This document shows positions 23,085 to 33,800 of a stretch of 64,000 nucleotides of DNA, one piece after another. Every line of letters begins with the position of its first letter. Position 1 is the first letter of the stretch. A program made the position numbers and the translations under genes. Source of the stretch: Acheta domesticus (lineage: Eukaryota; Arthropoda; Insecta; Orthoptera; Gryllidae); contig JAHLJT010008756.1 of assembly GCA_031308135.1 (NCBI GenBank), positions 108,652,453 to 108,716,452 on the forward strand. Reading direction: 5' to 3'. A model generated the notes under the pieces. The model searched no databases, was not told where the DNA came from, and worked only from the letters and a program-made list of their open reading frames with translations.

Positions 23085-24421
23085 GATTTCTTTAACATTT
23101 TTTGTGTCTCACACTTCATGTTTAGCAGCATCAGAAGTTCAGTGTCTGTGTTATTCGACGTGTCTTGCCTAGTTTTCTTCGCAATGTTTCTTGCTACACT
23201 AACAATGCCTCTGTTTCCCATTCTTCGGTCAGATTTCATGACCTGCCTCATTCGAGGATCGTCTTGATGGCTGACTACATACTTACCCAACCCGACTATT
23301 GCGTTGTGCCAGGAGGCCTCAATTTGTCTGAGGCCTCTTCCTCCTTCCTTACGTGCCACATAAAGTCTATGTATATCAGCTCGAGGGTGGGAAACATGAT
23401 GCATTGTCAGCAGTTTTCTGGTTTTTCGATCCATGGTGCGAATTTCTTGCTCAGTCCAGTCCACTAGTCCAAAACTGTATTCGGCTACAGGTACCGCCAA
23501 ACTACCTATTGCAGATATTTTATTCCTGGAATTCAGAGCGGACTGCAGGACCAGTCTCACTCTTCTATAATACTCCCTACGAATTCTCTCTTTCATTCTG
23601 TCATTCGAGATGGTTTCACATTCTTCAATGCCCAGATATTTGTAAGTTTTACCTGGCTCAAGATCTTGAATCACAGTGTGCGTATCAATTTCAATGTTCT
23701 CAGACGTTGTGAGTTTCCCTCTTTTTAAATTGATTTTTGCACACTTGTCAAGACCAAACTTCATGCAGATGTCATTGCTAAAGTCATTCACGACAGACAG
23801 CATTTGGGAGAGAATCGCTTCATTCTTGGCAAACACTTTCAGATCATCCATGTAAAACAAATGTGATACTGGCCTTTCATCACCATGGAGCTTAAAACCA
23901 AAGTCAGCTTGCGACAACTGTCTCGATAGTGGGATCAAACTAATGCAAAACAGCAGAGGGGATAGTGAATCTCCTTGAAAAATACCCCTGTTTATCTGAA
24001 TACTTCTGGTTTCTACTGCTTCCTTTCCGCTGTGTATTAGTAACCTGGTACTCCACGACTTCATACTAGTCCTGCAAAACTCAACAAGTCTAGGATGAAA
24101 TCGATAGATCTCCAGGGTCTTCAAAATCCAATCGTGTGGTACACTATCAAAGGCCTTTTGGTAGTCAATCCAAGCCATGCTCAAATTACGTTTGCGTTTC
24201 TTTACATCATTCAAGATGACTTTATTCAGTAGCAAGATTTCCTTACACCCATAAGAGCCTTTACGACATCCTTTTTGTTCAGCTGGCATTAGATGATTCT
24301 TATCTAGATGTCTATACATTTTGTCAGCTATAGCTGAAGTTATAACTTTGTACAGTACTGGCAGACACGTAATTGGCCTGTAGTTCTTCGCCAAAGAGCT
24401 GTCTCCCGCTTTGGGTAGCAA
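22985..24421 (-). pseudogene. Dong-like ORF, reverse transcriptase segment
   Basis: This 478-residue open stretch holds the RT of the element. Residues 13-20 (NYRPITCL) are the fingers block. Asp86 in WIDYQKAFDSV is motif A, GIFQGDSLSP (146-155) is motif B, and YMDD (190-193) is the catalytic motif C. KYLGIEE follows in the thumb-side region. All catalytic residues are intact. Such enzymes perform target-primed reverse transcription of the element RNA at the nicked target. The true coding region enters from upstream by a frameshift near 24474 and leaves by another near 23052 (plus-strand CTTTTAGG). After that, the last 20 or so residues listed in this frame are out of frame. Confidence 0.88.
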
Positions 24422-25787
24422 ATACGTGATGCCGCGTGTGAGCCATTCCGGGATTTCCTTTGGGTTTTCAAAAATTTATTAACAGCCTTTGCTAGATGAG
24501 AATGTATTGCTGTTAATTTCTTAATCCAATAAATCTGGATCTTATCAATCCCGGGGGACTTCCAGTTTCCCATGTTCTTAATTGCTTGGAAGAGGTCCTC
24601 TTCCGAGAATTGGTGAACATCTTCCACTGTTTCTACAAGTTCATCGGCAGCATCAACTTCAGATTGAAGCCAAGATGCGTCTTTGTTGTAGGCTCTGCTC
24701 TCTTCCCAGATTCCTGCCCAAAATGCTTCGACGTCATCTTTTGAAGGAGTAACAGCTTTGCCATTCGGTTTTTGAGTCAGATTGCGATAGAATCTCTTCG
24801 CGTCTGTTTCAAACAACCGGTTCTGTACACGGAAATCTATTCTACGTTTGTACCTTCTTATTCGTTGAGCCCATGCTTGAATTTTCTCTTTTAGCTTCTC
24901 AACTACCATTAGCCTGCTGGTGTCATTTTCAATTTGGTATTTTTGTTCAACATTGAATATTTTTCGTTGAACTTTAGAGGTGTGCGTTGATTTAGAAGAT
25001 GCCTCAGCTAAGAGTGATATTTCGCGCCGGGTGTCGGCTATCCGTTTCATAATTCTGTTCATCCATGGGGGGACAGAGCTGTTTACTCTGTTGGCTGTCG
25101 GCCGTCGGTGTTCTTGGCTGGCCCCAAAATTATCTGAGATACTAGATATCCAGTTGCATATATGATGTGATTGATTTCAGTAATATCTAGATCTCTGCCT
25201 GGGGTCTCCACCACCTCATTTAAGACAGAATTCACTGTTTCTATCACTCTTTTAGCTTTGGCATTTTCGTATATTCTCCTCAACGGTTCGCGAGATTCAA
25301 ACGGAAGTTGACTAACTCTTTCTATCTCGCGCCGAAGGAGATTTCGCATCATGTCCTTATCGTGTAATTCATTGCCAGATGAGTTTTCACCACTGACGTG
25401 TGTTTCACTGGAAAGCGATGAACCTTCCACGGGATCATCATTTTCAAGTTCTACATGTTCGTCATGTGGATTGTTCGAGCGAAGTACATATTCCGCATTT
25501 CTCTCAATGTCAGCAAGTTGATCTGCTGTGAATTTTCCACTGCTGAGTATGTATCGTCGTTGACTGGCAAGCTTCTTTGAGTCTAGGGTAGGTCTCATAT
25601 CTGGGTTCCGCTCTCTCCATACCTTGAAAACTTCTATTTCAGAGCCCCCATTTTTCGCTTTTGCGTAGTAAAAGCACCACATCACCTCCTTTAATTCATC
25701 CCGGGTCCATCTCTGACGATGGCTTCGAGCTACTGCCGGCTCTGGGTCCCTGGGACTAGCATCCGTGGGATGGCCAGACGTCGACAA
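24340..25787 (-). pseudogene. Dong-like ORF, N-terminal part (Myb-like region to RT entry)
   Basis: The ATG at 25787 lies only about 35 bp inside the 5' TAA tract, fitting a full-length element. Residues 24-40 (RQRWTRDELKEVMWCFY) look like a Myb/SANT helix, as in the N-terminal DNA-binding region of R2-type proteins. An acidic Ser-rich linker follows. The frame stops at 25083 and continues in another frame from about 25082 (NSSVPPWMNRIMKRIADTRR), a conserved-looking basic region, to about 24474. There a second frameshift occurs in an A-run, just before the reverse-transcriptase entry block. Both shifts move the frame in the direction of a one-base loss. Nuclear, target-recognition role inferred from the family. 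Confidence 0.75.
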
Positions 25788-25823
25788 GGTGACATTAGCT
25801 CGGTTTCTGAGCAGGTATGGGAC

Positions 25824-25824
<1 letters not shown>

Positions 25825-25876
<52 letters not shown>
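25825..25876. repeat. TTA/TAA microsatellite at the 5' end of the Dong-like element
   Basis: About 17 perfect TTA units. Together with the shorter run at 22190 it brackets the retrotransposon, so both are likely parts of one original microsatellite split or extended by the insertion. The poly-Leu run in a plus-strand frame at 25719-25970 is a translation of it. Confidence 0.92.
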
Positions 25877-25877
<1 letters not shown>

Positions 25878-27636
25878 TTTGTCCATCAAGGGAAGATGCG
25901 TGTACCAACCTTATTGAAGACTGGCCATGATCCTCGAATGGGAGGAATGTTCTCATTAAAAGTTTTATGACGAAATTTTAAAATTTATCATAAAATTCAG
26001 TCCCCTCGTCAATTATCAGAACTCATGTGCAATTTTCGAAGAAACAATTAACCTATTATCTTATTACTACAACTATACTTCACCGTCATCTATTTACTTA
26101 AGCTACATATTTACTCCACCAACGAGAAAATGATTAATCTTATAATTTTATTAAGTAACATGTCATCCACGTACACTTGGCACGGATAGTTTTTGTGTTA
26201 TCTGCAGATCACTTTGCACGTCACGTCTTTATCAACGTACTTTATTAAAATTCATTATATAATTTTGGTAAAGTTAACTGATTTTAAATTATTTGGTGCT
26301 TCAAAACATGAAACAGATACAAACACGAGATTTACTTTCCTACTTAGATTATTTCCTAAAGATGAAGATAATACTATCGATATTATTCCATCCATACATC
26401 GACTTTACTCCATCCATACACCTTTACTTAGTTCTTTACCTTAATCAGAGATCGTACAATTTTATATGGGGTGAAGGTCATTTTTATAAAATTTGATATG
26501 TATTTCATCTCATTAAAACAAAATCTGCAGGTTGATAGTTAAGATCTGAGATTACGAAATGAAATTGAATAAAATAAGAACTTTTGATATTGTTTCGTCT
26601 CAGAAATTAAAACTACTAAATAATGCTTTAAAAGAAAAGAAATGCTTGGAAAAAATCTCTGCATTTCTAGGGGGAAAATATGTACAAGTATAATAATTTT
26701 AAATAAAACTTAAATTTAAATGTGTGAAATGTGGAAAATAGTGAACATGGCTTGTATCTAACTCAAAATATTTTTTCAATTTAAATTGCTATGATTTCTC
26801 GTGTTTATTACTTAGCTGCTTCATTATTGGGAATTATTATGCCAGGCTCGATTCTATAATATCATTATGAAATAATATCACCAATCAAACGATTATTCAG
26901 TAATAATTAATATGTGAAGGTAGCATTTGCCCAAGCTTTAATATAAACAAGTTTTAAGACAGAAGAAAGTGAAGTACTTTACTAAAAGCTTACCAAAGAC
27001 CTGTTTTGGTAATCGTAAATTCAATATTAAATTCTAAGTAACATGTGAACAGGAGTAGGATGTGAACAGTAGCAGCTGGACGGGTAAGTTAAGTGCACAA
27101 GAGTTACCATCCGCGGGAGGTCAGTGGCTTGTACGCTTTTAATAGTTAAGAAAGTCGTGAAAATGCAGCATATTAATATAAATATATAAAACAAGTTCTG
27201 ACAAACCGGTAGGTTTTGACATTAATCAAATAGGACGACATTTGACAACCGGTACCTGTTTGGAGTGAATTTATTTACGATGACAGATTCCATCATTGGA
27301 TGCATTAGCAATTCAGCAAGTTAAATGCAAAGGCAGTTAACATACTTACCACAGTTGTCCTGGAAGATCAAATTCCTATTTATGAGAAAGAAGAAATGAC
27401 AATGAGAAAAATTCTTATATCAATGTTCCTCAAGATCTTGAATTGACTTGTTTAAATTTAATTTGAAAATGTTTCGATACATAATATTATTTGGTGTAAA
27501 TATAAATGAATTTTCCTAAAGTTATTTATGATGATGATTGCATAAAAATAATTTTGACGTTTATGAATTCTGCGGTTATCGCAGAAATCTTGAGAAAATC
27601 CAAATGAATAGTTAAAAAGAAGCAATATTCCACAAT
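25877..27636. other. Intron 1 sequence, AT-rich, no feature recognised
   Basis: Short frames at 26193-26444 and 26293-26496 have no recognisable features. Confidence 0.5.
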
Positions 27637-27753
27637 AAAATGTATTTACACTAAATGTATGTCATGCATACATGTTTCGAGACATTTACCTCAACATCAG
27701 GGCTCCCTATTAGATATTTAAAGGAGAATATATATTGAGTGTAAATACATTTT
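27637..27753 (-). ncRNA. Degenerate hammerhead-ribozyme-like motif (Penelope type)
   Basis: A perfect 16-bp inverted repeat (AAAATGTATTTACACT; plus 27637-27652 and 27738-27753) would form stem I. On the minus strand CTGATG (27700-27695) is followed by a 4-bp stem II (GAGG/TCTC), then GAAA. Next comes a 7-bp stem III (ATGTATG/CATACAT) with a short loop, and TTTA exactly where U16.1-A17 and the cleavage site should sit before the stem I return strand. This is the type I hammerhead geometry described for Penelope-like retroelements. Core deviations are T for the A after CTGATG and T for the G at the base of stem III, so activity is doubtful. Flanking Penelope coding sequence was not seen. Confidence 0.5.
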
Positions 27754-28016
27754 TCTTCGAAATACAACTTATTTTTGCCTATCCATGTGACATTTATTTC
27801 ATTCATAACACATTAAACGAAAAATATATAAATTTAAAATATTTAGCAGCCTACATTTGATATAGTTGATATACTACATCATATATCACGTGGTTTCTTA
27901 GCACTTTAATTTCGAGTCGTCCTAGAAAAATCTTTTGTTCTAAATTCTCCTATTAACACTCGTCATAGTGATATGACCCCACCGTGAAGCATTTTTATTT
28001 GGTTTATTTAAAGTCG

Positions 28017-28340
28017 TATTAACCGCAAGGTCATTAGCGACCGTATGATTGATTTTTAACATCGAGGTGACTGTAAGGGTAGTCAGTGACTAAGAGGACC
28101 GCCAGGTAGGATCTCCGCGTATGAGCCTCTTCACATGCCCTCCTGTGGCACTAGGCAGCGACCAGAATTGGAAAAGAATCAGGGCAGTGGTAGGATTTAG
28201 GACGCTTCTCTAGACCATGTGAAGCAGGCAAACTCGTTTTGTCGGAACAAACATATGAGATTGTCTGGGAATTGAACCCGAACCTCCTTGGTGAAAGTGA
28301 ACTTGGTGAAGCTTCTGAAAGAGCAGTCTCACATGTTCTG
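28017..28340 (-). mobile_element. tRNA-derived SINE, minus strand
   Basis: The minus strand contains a box B, GGTTCAATTCC (28278-28268), in the phrase CGGGTTCAATTCCCAGAC. A moderately GC-rich body follows to about 28017, with AGAGAAGCGTCCTAAATCC and AAGAGGCTCATACGCGG. Box A is degenerate. The ends are approximate. Confidence 0.5.
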
Positions 28341-28854
28341 TGGACAACGCCAGAACGTGAGTATAATTATTAATTCAATCAACGTATTGCATTTAGAGGA
28401 GATGGAATATTTTAAACAAGTTTATTTTCGTCCAAATCAATTTAAATAATCATGTAAGTTTTCAGTAGTACAGTTCTGATTATTAATATTCATTGTCAAA
28501 ACTTTAAATTACATTGACATCTCCATGAAAATGTAGTTAAATAATGTGAGTTTAATAAACCACGGTAACGAAAATATTCATATGAAAATGAACAAATATT
28601 TTCATAAACTAATCGTAACTTTTTTTCGTACATTTTAAGGTAATATCCTTCGCATCTTTGGCTATAGTGAGCCCAAAGTCTGTCAATATAAATCTAAATT
28701 GATCATAATTGAAATTTACCAACCGACGAATATTGAATTAAATATTTCAAATCTATATTAGATATGTAATATTAAAATCTGCTATCTCCTCTGAGGTATT
28801 GTATACATTTTATTTTTGAATATTTTTGTTGCTTTTATTCGTGCAACTGGCAGA

Positions 28855-29110
28855 GGTGGCGCGCGGTTCGTGGCCCATTTGTTTAGGGTACTGCTCTGAC
28901 ATTTTGCCTCGTGTCGATCGGAAAAATCACAGAAAACTATTGCTGCTAGCCACCGACCGTTAGAATTGTCCTCCAGACAATGAATGAATTTGCCCTAGTA
29001 GCTGTGTAGCTAGTCACGAAAATCCTGTTCGTCGGAACTCGAACCCTCGAACCTGCCGCTCACAGGATTTGCAATGACATCAGTTCATGTCCTGAAACTA
29101 ATGAGCCGGT
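28855..29110 (-). mobile_element. SINE family B, copy 1
   Basis: The minus strand carries a box B-like GGTTCGAGTTCC (29045-29034), then CGACGAACAGGATTTTCGTG and a body ending GGCCACGAACCGCGCGC. The plus strand start GCGCGCGGTTCGTGGCC and the GTCGGAACTCGAA block recur in the same order at 33627-33800, so this is a repeated family. Confidence 0.6.
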
Positions 29111-29379
29111 TTCTGGAGACTACTTTTATTGCCATTCATCTCTAAATCTGCATTACAAGCTATCTGCAAATCAGTTTTTGAGAGTAGAGAGAGAACAATA
29201 TTCTGTAACTCTTACAGTACCTTCCGTTCCAAGGCATTTGAAAGCGACATTATCTCACATTGCTGCTTTCATTTGAAACTCCGAGAAGAGCAGAAACAAA
29301 AGCGCAACATCAGAAACAGAAAGGAAAGAATAATCAAATGACGTCACCAACAATAGACTGCCTTTCAAGCGGCATTGAA

Positions 29380-29770
29380 ACGTCATGTTCCTCCTTGAAA
29401 ATCCGACAAAATTCTTCCAACACGAGCCTCGTGTGTCTATCACAGAACAAACAGCCGAACGAGCACGAGTTGCCACTGCAGGAAGGTGCGCGGCTTTCGA
29501 ATCGCAACAAAGACGCTATAAAGAGACACTCTTCCCGGCCAAAGCGGAGACATTGCTAGGACGTCGCCGCGAGCAGGACGAAGGCGTTAGTGCGTGGTTC
29601 GCCGTCGACAGAGTGCATTGTTGGCGGGAGGTGGCGGAGCGTGCGGCAAGCTCTGCATCTTCAAACACTCGCGCACGTTTTCCACACGCTGACGCGAGGG
29701 CGTCGAGCGTGTAATTGCGCGTTGGCGGGATGCCGGGAATCCCCGACAGGAGCGTACATGGCGCGACTCA
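29380..29770. other. GC-rich island in intron 1
   Basis: CpG-rich compared with its surroundings, with a TATA-like CTATAAAG at 29515-29522. Overlapping frames on the plus strand (29260-29559, 29385-29714, 29590-29859) have no recognisable domain. It could be a regulatory island or an unrecognised repeat; a gene cannot be supported. Confidence 0.35.
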
Positions 29771-29859
29771 TCACTGATCCGTCATCATGTAACTCATCAA
29801 TGTCACAGTCATCTACTCACTGCATCACTCGTAGACTCAACACAGAAAATGAAATCTAA

Positions 29860-31539
29860 ACTTTAATGAATGAATTAATAATAATGCTTAACTCTCCGAC
29901 AGGTGCGTAGCGGCACTCAGTGCCGCATTCTTACATTTTTGTTGATTTCTTGTATATAATTGGTTTCACACGTATGAGCTCATAGGTATTCTTCATTCAT
30001 TATATTTTCAACTGGATGTCACTCAGATCACGATTGTTTTGTTATTTAGCTTTATGACACAGCGTTTCGAGTACTAATTACTAATTTAAATTTAAATGCG
30101 TTGTTTCCGAAGAAACGTTAGAAGGCACGTTTCCACCGTATTCATTCCCCGCCATGTATCGTACCACGACACGGAGAAAGCGAGTGTTGGATCAGATTCT
30201 TATTAATTTCGTTTGGTATTTAGTTAGTTATTATGAAATAAAATGTAGAAAAACATAAATAAAGAATATTTCCTTCACATTCAATAACAAAAGTAATAAC
30301 TATTGACTCGGAAATTGAAGTTAAAAAATGCGGTACGGCTGGTGGGAAATGATGGGACGCAACACTGTAGTGAAACCTGATGAATCTACCACCAAACCAT
30401 TGAACAACAAATTGTTTTAAAAATTTTTGCTGAGAATATGAAACTTCAGGGATTGATAATAAAACTGAAGACTGAGTACAACCGAAACATTGAAGAATTA
30501 AAAACCTAAATTACATGAATTGGGAAATGTACTGGAAAATATAAAGAATGTTTTTCTTTATATGTCCTATATGTCCAATTATAATGCGAATACGATTCGA
30601 CGAGATTAATATATTGAACAAAAATAGTAATTTATAATCATTTATTAAAATAATTTTTAAATTTTGCAATATTTGTAATAAATGAACAATAAAAAATGTT
30701 AGCTTTCAGTCAATCGACTGAACTTTCGAACGACTCGACAAAAATGTCCAATGTTGTTGGTATTGTAGCATTGACATGACTTAATTCCTGTAGCTCATTG
30801 AAACAAAAATAAAACCTCTTTTCAGCTGTTTAATTTGGATCCTCTTCATTCTTAAATAATAAATCTAAAACATTACAAATGCTGGACAATTATCCGGCAG
30901 TAAAAAAAGCATTTATTTGTTATAACACTAACTCATGTTCATCCACGCCAGTCGAATGTTTGATTTCCTTTGCAGTTCTTATAGTACATTCGTACGCTAG
31001 TTTAATTATTAGCAATATTTATTACTCTATTCTACAATTTGTATTCTCAATTAATTGATGTATTTCTTTCAATAATCCGCAAAGTATAATTGAAATTTGC
31101 GCAACAATGCCGCAATGAATATTGAGAAACATTGTCATTGAACTACGAGATGGTAGTGGTGATAAGATAAGACTGTAAAGCAGAGCTTGTGTTTCAAAAG
31201 TAGACTTTTAGAAATTATTCGAAACCTATTGAAGAATCTAATATTGCCATAACACTTCTTTTCGATAAATAAAAAAAATTAAAAATTATTTAAAACTTTC
31301 CACACTTGAAATGAAAAACAAAATAATTTGATTTAATTGTAATTAGATTAACATGATGGGTAACACGACGGTCCGTGTCTAATGACGCACGTTGTGTCTG
31401 GCAGTGAAACACTGGACTACGCTGCCACAGAATTGGCACATAGGTAAATTCGATCTTTATTCAGTGGTTAAAATAATAATATCGATTATGAGGGGAGCAA
31501 CGATGGACACCAGCGTATTTTTTCTATCTAGCCCTTACT
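29860..31539. other. Intron 1 sequence, AT-rich, no feature recognised
   Basis: I see no supportable gene, RNA or complete mobile element. Confidence 0.5.
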
Positions 31540-32480
31540 GCGTAAGAAAAGAAGGTATTGTAGTCCTGCGCCGGAAAACAGTGAATTTTCCACAAAAAAA
31601 TTTACGGACGCTGGTAACGAAAAAATGGAAAAATCTTTTTCCTGTATGTAGTTTCTCTAATACGTTGAGTAGTTAGAATCAATTTTTCTTGGGTACTTGA
31701 TACCGGAAAATTGGTTGACGGTAAAATGTCTGTCTATCCGTCAGTCTGTTCGCCACCACCTCAAACATAACACATAACCCCTTGAGCCGATTTTCTCTAA
31801 AATTGATATTCCCGATGAATTTAAATGAACTGGAGTCTCCCTGAGTTTGAAAAGGATGTTTTCGTTTTTGGGGTAATTTACATGAAGCGTCAAGTTTTTC
31901 TTTAAACTGTGGCTCTGGGTAGAGTAATGGACGCTTAAGAGAATGGTGCATGTCTTATTTTCGTTAAAATACTTAATTTTTCGAAAACTTCAAAATATTT
32001 TTTTTCGACGTCTTCCTACAAATACACCATTGAATATAGAGATTTTTCTGAATGAAATATGTTCTTTAAAGAGAAATCTTGAAATAATATCGTGTACAAT
32101 TTTTCGAAAATGAGTAGTTTTTTGCGTATGTTGTGACAAAAAGAAATAATTACAGAACTATTTTCTTAAATATGGCTCTAATTTTTTCCTTTAAATTTCC
32201 ATCTCCAATGTATCAAATGACGGTAAGAAAATTGGTGGCAATCACATTTGCAGTGAACTCTGCATTTTCAAAAATTGCAAAAAGTTAACATTTCAAAATT
32301 ACAAAGCTGAAGATAAGAATTTTTTCTTTAAAGAAACTCTGCTCTAAAAATAAGGGCTTTAAAATAGTTAATTACAATTTGTTTGAAAATAATTTGTAGT
32401 GTTTGCGTAATTTGTGCTTGAAATTAATACATTTATAAAAAACACATTTTTTCGAAAATTGCAAATTAAAAAGTAATGCT
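31540..32480 (+). repeat. Dispersed repeat family A, copy 4
   Basis: Plus-strand copy starting with TGCGCCGGAAAACAGTGAAT. It runs through GGGTACTTGATACCGGAAAA, GACGGTAAAATGTCTGTC with CCGTCAGTCTGT units, TTGATATTCCCGATG, and TAATTTACATGAAGCGTC at 31873-31890, then a long AT-rich interior. Frames at 31392-31676 and 31679-31951 are by-products. Confidence 0.68.
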
Positions 32481-32954
32481 AAATAATAGGTGGTATTGTA
32501 GTACAACTAATTTTGAATAGCTTTGTTCAGGTGAAGAGTTATTGTGTCATTTGTTGGACTATAATTATTAGTATATTTTTGATTTGATAGTGGTAGTTTC
32601 GTCTTTGAACTCTTCAGTTGTTTGCAAAAGATTCGAAACCGTCACCACGCGCAATCACTTTGTGGAAGCTTTAGCATTCTCTTCAGCCCAGCCAGTCTCT
32701 AAGCTTAATCTTATTTTATTAAATCTTATTTTAATAAATATATTGGGAACAGATTTGCAATTGGAGCAACGTATTGTACAATGAATTACTTTTTTAAAAA
32801 CACGTATCCACTAGGTCCCTCTGGAAACCAAAACAATGTTCAAAATATATATCTCTGCCACACTTCAAAATCTGAAATATTTAAAACAAAGATAGAGAAA
32901 ATGATTGTAGTGTATTGCTAAATACATGTATTATTCGTCCTTAAATACTAAAAT

Positions 32955-33215
32955 TATGGACGACCTGGTGGACAAGAGTGTATGAAATCAGCGCTTCGTT
33001 TCGAAGAGTCACGGTTTTGAGTCCTGTCTGTGACACGGTTGTTTGTCTCTTGTCTCTCATGTATGTTGCCGCGGAAGGTTTCGTGTTCTGTCGACCCCTG
33101 ATCAGAGAAGTCCGCAAGGGTGGTGGTTGTGTCTGGTCGAATATGCGTCGCATCAGGGCGTAAAAGGGTAACCGATTGTCGGCTGGATAAAAGCCCTAGG
33201 AAAAAATCCTACAAA
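32955..33215 (+). mobile_element. tRNA-derived SINE
   Basis: A tRNA-like head has GACCTGGTGGACAAGAG as a degenerate box A and GGTTTTGAGTCC (33013-33024) as box B. It is followed by a GC-richer body ending near GGATAAAAGCCCTAGG. The two overlapping frames here (32941-33153 minus, 32978-33163 plus) are shadows of the repeat. Confidence 0.55.
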
Positions 33216-33619
33216 ATACAGAATTAATTCTAAAGTGCTGCGTCGACCCTTTTTTGCATTTCTGGAATGACGTTGGATGTGACTCTTAAAATTATTTTCT
33301 GAATATTCAAAACGGATGCATTCAGAAATGATTCAATTCCCCTGATTTCCACGACTGAGTATTTACTGATTAAAATTGCGCCAACTATTTATATCATTAG
33401 TTACGTGGGCATAGTTTACGTTACATCTCCGAAAGCGGCGGTTCTCCCCCGCGTGAGCTCCCGCGCCGACTCACGTCTTTTGCGCGCTTTTCTTCCACGT
33501 AGCGGTTCCACCCAGCGGGCAACGACTGCTTCCGACCGGTCTCTCTACCTGTGAATTAAGTGTAGTGCTTGAAAGCATACATTTATAAGGGGAGTGAAGG
33601 GGACCAGAATGAAAGGAAA

Positions 33620-33800
33620 GATTACGCGCGGTCCGTGGCCGGTTTGCTAGGGTCCGGCTCCGTTTCCGGCATTCGGCTGGAATTGTAAGCACTGAAAACT
33701 ACAAATCTGAACATCCGGCCGCAAGACTTCTCCAGGAAAGAGTGGATGAACTCGATCTAATTACTAAGCCAGTGTCCGTTGGGACTCGAAGCCTAAGATC
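33620..33800 (-). mobile_element. SINE family B, copy 2
   Basis: Plus-strand CGCGCGGTCCGTGGCC, GAAAACTA and CCGTTGGGACTCGAA match in order the blocks of the copy at 28855-29110. It is diverged and its 5' tRNA-like head (minus) is poorly preserved. Confidence 0.5.

Larger units (their letters stand above)
22220..25824 (-). mobile_element. R4/Dong-like non-LTR retrotransposon, nearly full length
   Basis: A 3.6-kb minus-strand element with one long reading frame cut by three frameshifts. In order it carries an N-terminal Myb-like region, a reverse transcriptase, a C-x2-C-x8-H-x4-C zinc knuckle and a restriction-like (PD-D-K) endonuclease. That single-ORF layout with a C-terminal restriction-like endonuclease defines the R2/R4/NeSL group rather than AP-endonuclease LINEs. 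TTA/TAA microsatellites abut both ends (22190-22219 and 25825-25876), and insertion into TAA repeats is the known habit of Dong. The 3' UTR is about 100 bp and the 5' UTR about 35 bp. It lies antisense inside the putative first intron of gene 1. Confidence 0.88.
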
